Of a stretch of 6,087 nt of DNA, positions 1-5,566 are shown piece after piece. The notes under the pieces were generated by a model. It was not told where the DNA came from and did not search any database. It saw only the letters and a list, made by a program, of their open reading frames with translations. The DNA is taken from positions 1-6,087 of the forward strand of contig CAMTNN010000096.1 in NCBI GenBank assembly GCA_947073895.1, read 5' to 3'. A program made the translations under genes and the position numbers. Origin of the DNA: an uncultured cyanobacterium (GTDB taxonomy: Bacteria > Cyanobacteriota > Vampirovibrionia > Gastranaerophilales > Gastranaerophilaceae). Within the stretch, counting starts at the first letter, position 1. Each line of letters starts with the position of its first letter.

Positions 1-1
1 C

Positions 2-637
2 CCAAGTCTTAAAATTATTCTTGCATCAAGCTTAATCTTTGCGGTACTGGCTTATTTTAATAAGTTTGAACTGCTTCCGTTAGCGTTTACATTATCAGCA
101 ATGATGGCTCTGATGTGGGTTTTATTCCGCGGCAGACAGCCTTATATAGCTAATGTTGCTACAACTGTTTTTGGATTCTTATATTGCGGTTGGTTTCCGC
201 TTCATTTGCTTTTCTTAAGAAACTTTGATGGTGGAATGGGCTATACTGTTCTGTTGTTCTTTGCAGTACTTGTAACAGATACTTTCTGTTATATATTCGG
301 AAGCAAATTCGGAAAACATAAACTTGCTGCTGTAATCAGTCCGAATAAGACTATCGAAGGGTCAATCGGCGGAAGCGTAATGTGTATGATATTTTCGCTT
401 GCGATTGGTATCCCAATCGGATTACCTTGGTATCATGCAGTTATTCTTGGTGTTTTGATTGCCGCATTTGCACAAATCGGCGATTTATGTGAATCAATGA
501 TTAAACGTGATGCGGGGGTTAAAGATTCAAGTAATGTGCTTCCTGGACATGGCGGTTTCCTAGATAGAACTGACAGTTATATTCTAACAATTCCTGTTGT
601 TTATTATTATCTTGAATTCTTCAGAGGTCTATTCTAA
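2..637 (+). CDS. cdsA: Phosphatidate cytidylyltransferase (CDP-diglyceride synthase), 3' part
   Basis: This integral membrane enzyme makes CDP-diacylglycerol from phosphatidic acid and CTP, the branch-point precursor of bacterial phospholipids. The frame is open to the left edge (first full codon at base 2), so the gene is truncated by the window; 211 residues are visible and the ATG at 101 is internal. The decisive evidence is a full match to the CdsA signature at bases 494-574: S-M-I-K-R, then K-D, then H-G-G-F-L-D-R-T-D, with the expected spacing over 27 residues. Two further family features precede it: an Asp-Thr segment leading into GSKFGKHKL, and SPNKTIEGSIGG. Several hydrophobic stretches fit a multi-pass protein. 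The stop overlaps the rnc start by one base (TAATG), so the two are probably one operon with coupled translation. Identification is very secure; only the 5' end is unknown. Confidence 0.95.
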   Translation, partial: PSLKIILASSLIFAVLAYFNKFELLPLAFTLSAMMALMWVLFRGRQPYIANVATTVFGFLYCGWFPLHLLFLRNFDGGMGYTVLLFFAVLVTDTFCYIFGSKFGKHKLAAVISPNKTIEGSIGGSVMCMIFSLAIGIPIGLPWYHAVILGVLIAAFAQIGDLCESMIKRDAGVKDSSNVLPGHGGFLDRTDSYILTIPVVYYYLEFFRGLF

Positions 638-1326
638 TGCTTGAAAAGATTTTTGGTGAAGTTGCAAACAAGGAGCTTGTTGAACTTGCCTTAACTCATC
701 CGTCTTTTCCAAAAGAAAACAATTTGAATCCTTTGGAGTGTTATGAGAGACTGGAATTTTTTGGCGATTCGGTTTTGAAGCTTGTTTCATCAAAACTTCT
801 TTTTGAAAGATATCCTGAATATCCGGAAGGAGAGTTGTCTAAGATTCGTTCAATTCTTGTTTCTGACGCGATACTTTCTAAAATTGCTTTTGAAATCGGA
901 ATTGATAAGCTGATTAAGCTTGGGCCGACAGAAGAAAAACAGGGCGGAAGAAGTCGTGAATCCAATCTGGCTTGTTCATTAGAGGCACTTTTAGGTGCGT
1001 ATTATTTGAACGGCAAAATCGCTGAAATAGAGGTATTTATTGATAAATACTTAATGCCGTTTTCAGAAGATATTGATACGCATTTTGAAAAGTATAACGC
1101 GAAAGACATTTTGCAGCAATATACGCAAAGTATTGATAAAACCTTGCCTGAATATCGCACAGTTGGAATGCATGGCCCTGCTCATAAGCCTGAGTTTGAA
1201 GTTGAAGTCTTCTGGCAGGGTAAAGTCGTTGCAACTGCAAAAGGAAAATCAAAAAAGGAAGCCCAGCAGAATTGTGCTTATGAAGCATGTTTAAAACTAG
1301 GCGCAATCAACCGAACGGATGATTGA
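637..1326 (+). CDS. rnc: Ribonuclease III
   Basis: RNase III is a double-strand-specific endoribonuclease that matures rRNA and cleaves structured mRNAs; it acts as a dimer in the cytoplasm. The 229 residues match the family's usual length. The N-terminal nuclease domain (about 1-145) carries the signature ERLEFFGDSVL at 37-47 (Glu37, Glu40, Asp44), then EGELSKIR at 64-71 (Glu66), then LACSLEALLGA at 111-121 (Glu116). The C-terminal double-stranded-RNA-binding domain spans about 154-223, from AKDILQQYTQ through the basic helix KGKSKKEAQQ. The oddity is Cys113, where the family normally has a metal-binding Asp (E. coli D114, Aquifex D107); the other acidic ligands are present. The start is supported by AGAGG at 623-627, nine bases upstream, inside the end of cdsA. 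The gene shares one base with cdsA and is probably co-transcribed with it. Confidence 0.95.
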   Translation: MLEKIFGEVANKELVELALTHPSFPKENNLNPLECYERLEFFGDSVLKLVSSKLLFERYPEYPEGELSKIRSILVSDAILSKIAFEIGIDKLIKLGPTEEKQGGRSRESNLACSLEALLGAYYLNGKIAEIEVFIDKYLMPFSEDIDTHFEKYNAKDILQQYTQSIDKTLPEYRTVGMHGPAHKPEFEVEVFWQGKVVATAKGKSKKEAQQNCAYEACLKLGAINRTDD

Positions 1327-1350
1327 ATAGCAGACAAATTTTATTATAAT
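1323..1350 (+). promoter_or_regulatory. Candidate sigma70-type promoter for the 111-residue gene
   Basis: A perfect TATAAT at 1345-1350 is preceded by TTGAAT at 1323-1328 (four of six consensus bases), with a 16-base spacer. Transcription would start near 1357 and give a leader of about 40 bases before the ATG at 1396. The -35 box overlaps the last codons of rnc, so the downstream gene has its own transcription start even if rnc transcripts read through. Prediction from consensus only. Confidence 0.55.
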
Positions 1351-1395
1351 CTATTGTGTAGAGGAAATTATCGTTATCTCGGGAAGATTTAGTAA

Positions 1396-1731
1396 ATGTA
1401 CGACAGACGTTGGTACGATTCAAATGAGCATACGCAAAGAGCTTTGAGTATTCTTAAAGATATGGATGAAACTCAAAGACGAGCTTTATCAAGAGATTTA
1501 ACAACTGTTATTAAACAGATTAAAGAATTGCATGAAGAAGATGAAGAACCAAGTGTAAGCTTAGGTATTGACCGTGTTTTAGGTCTTTATAAACTTTCAA
1601 ATTCACGTAGATGGTATGATAAAGTGAGCCTTTTGTCTTATGCGATGAAAACTATGTCTACTCTGCCTGAAGAAGATTTTTATACGATTATGGAAGGAAT
1701 CGCAGCATCAGCGGGCAGTGCTGTTGCTTAG
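1396..1731 (+). CDS. Hypothetical protein with two RRWYD motifs
   Basis: I do not recognise this 111-residue protein. It has no signal peptide or membrane segment and is mostly predicted-helical and charged, with an acidic linker (EEDEEP) at about 47-52 and a small-residue tail (GIAASAGSAVA). The motif RRWYD occurs twice, at residues 4-8 and 71-75. Each copy is followed by a similarly spaced hydrophobic helix pattern (Ala16/Leu17/Leu20/Met23/Glu25 against Ala83/Met84/Met87/Leu90/Glu92), which suggests an ancient internal duplication. Codons differ between copies, so the duplication is not recent. Start choice: GGGAAG at 1381-1386 lies nine bases before the ATG. A good promoter lies just upstream, so it is likely an independent transcription unit. 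Its stop codon interlocks with that of the convergent gene. It is probably a real cytosolic protein; function unknown. Confidence 0.75.
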   Translation: MYDRRWYDSNEHTQRALSILKDMDETQRRALSRDLTTVIKQIKELHEEDEEPSVSLGIDRVLGLYKLSNSRRWYDKVSLLSYAMKTMSTLPEEDFYTIMEGIAASAGSAVA

Positions 1732-2069
1732 GAATTTACATCTTCTCTTTTTACAGTCGGGTTCAAGCTTTTTACAACAAAAGGTTTGGCAAAATATATT
1801 GCGCTAATGAAGTTTAAAACATTTCCTGCAATATTAAGTGCCATTTTTGTATTTTTCATTTTTTGAGGGAGAGCACCGGATACTCCTAAAAGCCCAAATC
1901 CTCCCATGATGAATAAATATGCTTTAAATATTCCGCGCGGAACTGCAACACAGTCGTTTACGTCACGCGGGTTTGTGACTGCATAAGAGAGTCTGTCTAT
2001 AAACTCACGCTTTTTAGGCGGTTCGTTTTTGAAAGTTGTATTTATATTTTGGATTTTTGAAATATTCAT
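1728..2069 (-). CDS. Small two-helix membrane protein, unknown function
   Basis: This 113-residue protein has a polar, basic N-terminus (about 1-46, including PPKKREFIDR) and two hydrophobic segments at roughly 47-66 (GIFKAYLFIMGGFGLLG) and 76-97 (ALNIAGNVLNFISAIYF). A short charged tail follows. The helices are separated by a brief loop with PQKMKN, as in a hairpin inner-membrane protein. No enzymatic motif is visible. The N-terminal style resembles many small proteins of Gastranaerophilales-type genomes, which is recognition, not proof. The start codon has no clear Shine-Dalgarno: the 26 bases upstream are almost all A/T apart from ACGAG. It may be leaderless-like or weakly translated. The stop (bases 1728-1730) overlaps the opposite gene's stop. 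Upstream it faces the tRNA region divergently. Confidence 0.7.
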   Translation of the reverse strand: MNISKIQNINTTFKNEPPKKREFIDRLSYAVTNPRDVNDCVAVPRGIFKAYLFIMGGFGLLGVSGALPQKMKNTKMALNIAGNVLNFISAIYFAKPFVVKSLNPTVKREDVNS

Positions 2070-2107
2070 AGTATTTATATTAAAACTCGTAAAAAATAAT
2101 TTTGCAC

Positions 2108-2136
2108 TTGTGTATAAAAATATTTTTTGTTATTAT
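2108..2136 (+). promoter_or_regulatory. Candidate promoter upstream of the tRNA-Lys fragment
   Basis: TTGTGT at 2108-2113 and TATTAT at 2131-2136 are separated by 17 bases. Transcription would begin near 2143, about 16 bases before the degenerate tRNA copy. The surroundings are very A+T-rich, so chance matches are likely and confidence is low. If real, it would place the hairpin fragment and the intact tRNA on one primary transcript. Confidence 0.3.
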
Positions 2137-2158
2137 AAATATGTTAAAAATTTAGTAT

Positions 2159-2240
2159 GGGTGCGTGGCGCAGTTGACTCTGCCGAAGAAAATCCGAACC
2201 ATTGAGGATTTTCTGAGAGGTAGCAGTTGACTCAGTCGAC
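2159..2240 (+). pseudogene. Degenerate tRNA-Lys copy interrupted by a hairpin
   Basis: Bases 2159-2176 are identical to the first 18 bases of the intact tRNA-Lys (2268-2285): acceptor 5' strand, D stem and part of the D loop. The identity extends two bases further upstream into the flank. About 43 bases of unrelated sequence follow, then GGTAGCAGTTGACTC (2219-2233). This resumes the tRNA at exactly the interrupted D-loop position (2285-2301), with a two-base loss in the D stem, and runs into the anticodon loop. Beyond that only a short stem-like GTTGA/TCGAC remains. There is no T arm and no 3' acceptor strand, so it cannot be a working tRNA. It reads as a tandem tRNA copy disrupted in its D loop and lost at its 3' half. 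A functional structured RNA is the alternative. Confidence 0.65.
2172..2232 (+). repeat. Long imperfect inverted repeat / stem-loop
   Basis: A perfect nine-base stem, AGAAAATCC (2187-2195) with GGATTTTCT (2206-2214), encloses a ten-base loop, GAACCATTGA. After a small internal loop the stem continues as CTGCC (2180-2184) with GGTAG (2219-2223). It then extends, with one bulged C and two G-U pairs, through AGTTGACT (2172-2179) against AGTTGACT (2225-2232). In total about 22 pairs could form. No T-run follows, so this is not a standard intrinsic terminator. It could be an inserted mini-element or a folded leader RNA. Confidence 0.6.
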
Positions 2241-2255
2241 GGAGCGAATTACAAT
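2227..2255 (+). promoter_or_regulatory. Promoter for tRNA-Lys (and probably malQ)
   Basis: TTGACT at 2227-2232 (five of six -35 consensus bases) and TACAAT at 2250-2255 (five of six -10 bases) are spaced by exactly 17 bases. Transcription would start near 2262, six bases before the mature tRNA 5' end. The -35 box is part of the anticodon-arm sequence (GTTGACTC) of the broken tRNA copy. The intact tRNA's promoter therefore seems to draw on the remnant. Consensus-based prediction. Confidence 0.55.
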
Positions 2256-2267
2256 TTAATAATGCAT

Positions 2268-2340
2268 GGGTGCGTGGCGCAGTTGGTAGCGCAGTTGACT
2301 CTTAATCAATTGGTCCCGGGTTCGAGTCCCGGCACACCCA
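2268..2340 (+). tRNA. tRNA-Lys (anticodon CTT)
   Basis: A complete 73-base cloverleaf folds: acceptor GGGTGCG (2268-2274) with CACACCC (2333-2339); D stem GCGC/GCGC around an eight-base loop containing the GG pair; anticodon stem GTTGA/TCAAT with loop CTCTTAA, giving anticodon CTT at 2301-2303, which reads AAG (Lys). The variable loop has five bases, and the T stem CCGGG/CCCGG encloses TTCGAGT. The discriminator is A at 2340. CCA is not encoded: T's follow, so CCA must be added after transcription. One acceptor pair, position 6-67, is a C-A mismatch. The anticodon arm closely resembles that of bacterial lysine tRNAs. A T-run (2341-2346) follows at once, and the next gene starts within 31 bases. 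Confidence 0.96.
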
Positions 2341-2356
2341 TTTTTTATTAATGTGT

Positions 2357-2360
2357 GGAG
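2357..2360 (+). promoter_or_regulatory. Ribosome binding site deciding the malQ start
   Basis: GGAG at 2357-2360 lies 11 bases before the ATG at 2372. The other in-frame ATG, at 2351, sits 11 bases after the tRNA end. Only tRNA sequence and A/T lie upstream of it, with no ribosome binding site, so 2372 is the better start. Confidence 0.5.
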
Positions 2361-2371
2361 ATGTGTGTAAT

Positions 2372-4243
2372 ATGAAAGTTATTTTTGGGGAGAAGAGCCC
2401 GAGTTTTTCAGCAAAACCTGCAAATATGCGCAGTTATACACGTGCAGTCAAAGAAGGGTTGAATGTTTTAGATAAAAAAGTTGGAATTATTATTCATAAT
2501 AATTCTGTTCCGTCTGCAAAATCTGCTTCAACAGGTATCGGCTCATTATTTTCAGTTAATGCAAGAGCGGCGTTTGTTCCTTTTTTAAGAGAACAGGGTG
2601 TGACTACTATTCAGCAGGAGCCTGCTTATTTAAGACGATTGAGCGACCCTTCTCCTTATGATCCTATTTCCACATCAAAAAATATTTATACAATTCCTTT
2701 GGAAGTGCTTGCAACAGATGAGTATGATAATTTCCTTTCTGATAAGACTTTAAAAGCTATACAAGATAGAGCTGCTCTCAGAGACGATGAAAAAGTTGAT
2801 TATGATTCTGTAGCTAAAGATTATGAATTGGCGCTTAGAGAAGCATATGATACTTATAGTTCCAGAACACATCAAGCTATGAGTGATGAGACATTGATGC
2901 TGGCTCTGGATTTTTCTTCTTTTAAAAAACGTAATATGAAAGAGCTTGAACCTAATGCGATTTATGAAGTTCTTACGAAAAAATATAATAACGAAGATTG
3001 GCATAATTGGGATGAACAGGATAGAACTTTATATGACCACGGAGAAGATTCACCATATTTAAAACAATTGCGTGAAGATTTAAGGTTTGAAGTTGAGTAT
3101 CATATGTTCAAACAGTGGATTGCTGAGCGTGAAATTGAGAAAACAAACAAGCTTTATGAAGAAAAAGGTATTCGTATAATTGCGGACACGCCGGTTGCTT
3201 TTACACCTGCTGAAGAGTGGCTGAATAAAGATTTGTTTATGAAAGATTATGTTCTTGGAGCTCCGCCGGATTTCTTTTCTGCAGAAGGTCAGCGTTGGGG
3301 GTTTGCGGTATTAAAACCGGATTTAATTTTTAACGAAGACGGAAGCTTAGGTAAGGGCGGTGAGTTTTTAAGAAAACGTTATGAGTCTATATTTAAAGAT
3401 TCTCCGGGCGGAGTAAGAATTGACCACGTTATCGGGCTTATTGATCCGTTTGTGTATAATAAAAATGAAAAACACATGACTCCTGCTAATTCAGGTCGTT
3501 TATATTCATCACCATATAAAGAAGCGTTTGAACAGTATGCAAAACGTAATATTGATGAGCATGCAGCAATTTTAGAAAAAATAGTTTTTCCTGCTGCTGC
3601 AAAATATGGAATTAGCAAAGACATGGTTATATGTGAGGATTTGGGTGAAATTACTATGCCTGTTAGGGCTGTAATTGATAAACTGCAACTAACAGGATTA
3701 TCAGTTACTCAATTTGGAGCAAGTGGTTATGACGCGCCTGCTCGTAATGTTATTATGCCGGGGGCTCATGATAACAAGTCTTTCATTGAATATACGGATG
3801 ATTTTTTTGCAAATGCCGAACGTTCAAAACACGGTAGAGATCATTTCATATATAAAACCCATGTTTTGGGTTCTGATACTGTTACTCAGGAACAGAATGT
3901 ACATGAATATCGTGAACAGATAAGAAGTGATAAAAAGCAATTTATGATGGCATCTTTTGCGGAATTATTTACAAGTCCTGCAAAAAAGGTTCAGCTTTTC
4001 TTTACTGACTTCTTCGGTATTGGAAAAACATATAATGTACCAGGTACTAAAAAAGACTGCTGGACATTGAGACTCGGAAGTGATTTTGAACAATTGTATT
4101 ATGATAATCTTGCAAAGGGTTTAGGAGTCAATTTCCCTGAAATAATTGCAAGAGCAATTAGGCAGCGAGGAATAGCTTTTTCGGAAAAACACAAAAATTT
4201 ACTTGCAAGATTAGATAAGTTTACTCAAATTTTAAAGAGTTAA
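2372..4243 (+). CDS. malQ: 4-alpha-glucanotransferase (amylomaltase), GH77 family
   Basis: The enzyme transfers alpha-1,4-glucan segments between maltodextrins or glycogen-derived chains, releasing glucose; it is cytoplasmic. From the ATG at 2372 it is 623 residues, between the compact bacterial amylomaltases (about 500) and E. coli MalQ (about 690). All three GH77 catalytic acids are visible: nucleophile Asp351 in GVRIDH, acid/base Glu422 in CEDLGEIT, and Asp467 in GAHDN. Other family landmarks are GIGSLF near the N-terminus, GIRIIADTPVAF, GAPPDFFSAEGQRWG, and a C-terminal FFTDFFGIGKTYNVPGT. The N-terminal sugar-binding region is divergent, with SPYDPISTSKNIY in place of the usual Ser-rich loop. 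An acidic, helical stretch at about 125-240 lengthens the protein. It probably shares a transcript with tRNA-Lys. Its 3' end overlaps the convergent gene by 12 bases. Family assignment is strong; the exact donor/acceptor preference is not readable. Confidence 0.92.
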   Translation: MKVIFGEKSPSFSAKPANMRSYTRAVKEGLNVLDKKVGIIIHNNSVPSAKSASTGIGSLFSVNARAAFVPFLREQGVTTIQQEPAYLRRLSDPSPYDPISTSKNIYTIPLEVLATDEYDNFLSDKTLKAIQDRAALRDDEKVDYDSVAKDYELALREAYDTYSSRTHQAMSDETLMLALDFSSFKKRNMKELEPNAIYEVLTKKYNNEDWHNWDEQDRTLYDHGEDSPYLKQLREDLRFEVEYHMFKQWIAEREIEKTNKLYEEKGIRIIADTPVAFTPAEEWLNKDLFMKDYVLGAPPDFFSAEGQRWGFAVLKPDLIFNEDGSLGKGGEFLRKRYESIFKDSPGGVRIDHVIGLIDPFVYNKNEKHMTPANSGRLYSSPYKEAFEQYAKRNIDEHAAILEKIVFPAAAKYGISKDMVICEDLGEITMPVRAVIDKLQLTGLSVTQFGASGYDAPARNVIMPGAHDNKSFIEYTDDFFANAERSKHGRDHFIYKTHVLGSDTVTQEQNVHEYREQIRSDKKQFMMASFAELFTSPAKKVQLFFTDFFGIGKTYNVPGTKKDCWTLRLGSDFEQLYYDNLAKGLGVNFPEIIARAIRQRGIAFSEKHKNLLARLDKFTQILKS

Positions 4244-5566
4244 AAGAAATTTTTCTATAATATCAGCAATGCAAATTGATTCTTCGTTTTTAAATTTGTA
4301 GGAGTTTTTGTGAGCATTGATTGCTTTTATAAAATCAGCAAGTTCATAGCGCAAACCGTCTCCATCATATTTAATAAAGAATTTTTGCGTTTGAGACAAG
4401 TTTTCAAAACGGATTTCAAAATATTCTGTTTTCCACCACGGAGCAGGAACATATATATAACCTTTTGTTCCCGAAATTACTAAATCACCTTCTTTTTTTA
4501 CGCCGATACCGATATTTGCCGTTGCCATTGCATTAGGATATTCAATATTTATTTTGGTGAAAATATCAACGCCGGTTTCTTTATCAAAAATGCTGGAAAA
4601 TGAAATGTTATCATAATTAGTTCCCATTAATTTTATAATTGCACAAAGAGGATATGTTGATAATTCGGTTACGCTTCCTCCAAACATTGATTTGTTAAAT
4701 TCTCGTAAATTCTTGTTTTCAACAAGTTTAGTAAAGGTGGCACTAACATCTTTTATATTTCCGATAACTCCGCTTTTTGCAATATTAATAAGTTTGTTAA
4801 AACATGGGGAATAAATTGTTTTTATAGCTTCTTGTAATATAACATTATGCTTTTTTGCTAATAAAAATAATTCTTCTGCTTGTTTTGCTTCCAAAACCAT
4901 AGGTTTTTCACATAAAACGTGTTTATTTTCTAATATTGCTTTTTTTGCATATTCATAATGTGTGTTGTGAGGAGTTGCAATATAAACAGCATCTATTTGG
5001 GATAAAAATTTTGTGTAATCTGTATAATAATTATTTAACTCAAACTTTTGGCTAAAATTTTTAATGTGTTCTTCGTTTCTGCCAAAAACGCAATCTATAT
5101 TCACTCCACTGACATACTTTGATTCAGGAATAAATCTTGATGCAATTCTTCCGTTTCCAACAATGCCTAAATTTAAAATAGAATTTTTATAAATTCTTAA
5201 ATCTGTGGATGAAATTCCTTTTGTTCGTTCTAAATATACAACTTCACAGTATTCTTTTAAATAATCGAATTTTCCCAACCAGTCGGAACCAATCGCAAAT
5301 ATATCTACTTCATATTTTTGGATGTCCGCAATCTTTTGTCCAAAATATTCTTCTACTATAATTTTATCTGCAAGACCGGTTTTTTTAACATTCTCAATTC
5401 TTTTTACCAGTGGTTCTGTTACATTTAGTTTTCCCCTGTTATAATCATATTCTTCGCCGGTTATGCCTACAATTAAATAATCGCCTAATTCTTTTGCGCG
5501 TTTTAGCAAATTTAAATGTCCATAGTGCAAAATGTCAAATGTTCCATAGGTTATTACTTTTTTCAT
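4232..5566 (-). CDS. Fused cytidylyltransferase (GCT/TagD-like) and Gfo/Idh/MocA oxidoreductase
   Basis: A 444-residue two-domain protein. Residues 1-130 are a nucleotidyltransferase of the glycerol-3-phosphate cytidylyltransferase type: GTFDILHYGHLNLL with the CTP-binding HYGH at 14-17, a GSDW motif at 93-96, and RTKGISSTDLR at 114-124, close to the GCT signature RTxGISTT. Residues about 131-444 are a Gfo/Idh/MocA NAD(P)-dependent oxidoreductase: GIVGNGRIA (134-142), the TPHNTHYEYA segment, CEKP with the family's catalytic-type Lys221, and EAIKTIYSPCFNKL. The expected reactions are making a CDP-alcohol from CTP and a polyol phosphate, and a redox step on that polyol or a linked sugar; the exact substrate is inferred, not seen. 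GCAGGT (5575-5580, reverse strand) supports the start. The ATG overlaps the upstream LicD-like stop (ATGA), so translation is coupled. The gene is A+T-richer than malQ. Confidence 0.88.
   Translation of the reverse strand: MKKVITYGTFDILHYGHLNLLKRAKELGDYLIVGITGEEYDYNRGKLNVTEPLVKRIENVKKTGLADKIIVEEYFGQKIADIQKYEVDIFAIGSDWLGKFDYLKEYCEVVYLERTKGISSTDLRIYKNSILNLGIVGNGRIASRFIPESKYVSGVNIDCVFGRNEEHIKNFSQKFELNNYYTDYTKFLSQIDAVYIATPHNTHYEYAKKAILENKHVLCEKPMVLEAKQAEELFLLAKKHNVILQEAIKTIYSPCFNKLINIAKSGVIGNIKDVSATFTKLVENKNLREFNKSMFGGSVTELSTYPLCAIIKLMGTNYDNISFSSIFDKETGVDIFTKINIEYPNAMATANIGIGVKKEGDLVISGTKGYIYVPAPWWKTEYFEIRFENLSQTQKFFIKYDGDGLRYELADFIKAINAHKNSYKFKNEESICIADIIEKFLLTL

Noticed and set aside
741..965. 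Minus-strand open frame inside rnc, and similar frames inside rnc and malQ
   Set aside because: These lie wholly within well-identified genes, have no ribosome sites and no recognisable domains; they are shadows of the real frames.
2111..2147. Minus-strand promoter for the two-helix membrane protein gene
   Set aside because: TATAAT (2132-2137, reverse) and TATACA (2111-2116, reverse) exist, but neither has a -35-like box at acceptable spacing, and chance matches are common in this A+T-rich stretch.
2177..2218. Intron interrupting a tRNA gene
   Set aside because: The insert is about 43 bases, in the D loop, has no group I features, and the 3' half of the tRNA copy is missing, so splicing could not restore a tRNA.
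2159..2246. T-box riboswitch or intrinsic terminator upstream of tRNA-Lys/malQ
   Set aside because: No T-box consensus sequence and no T-run after the hairpin; the downstream gene is not an aminoacylation or amino-acid gene.
2157..2285. attL/attR pair of an integrative element at a tRNA
   Set aside because: The repeat is at the tRNA 5' end, not the usual 3' end, only 109 bases apart, and no integrase is present in the window.
2351..2371. malQ start at the ATG at 2351
   Set aside because: No ribosome binding site precedes it; it would add MCGDVCN, not typical of the family, while the ATG at 2372 has GGAG upstream.
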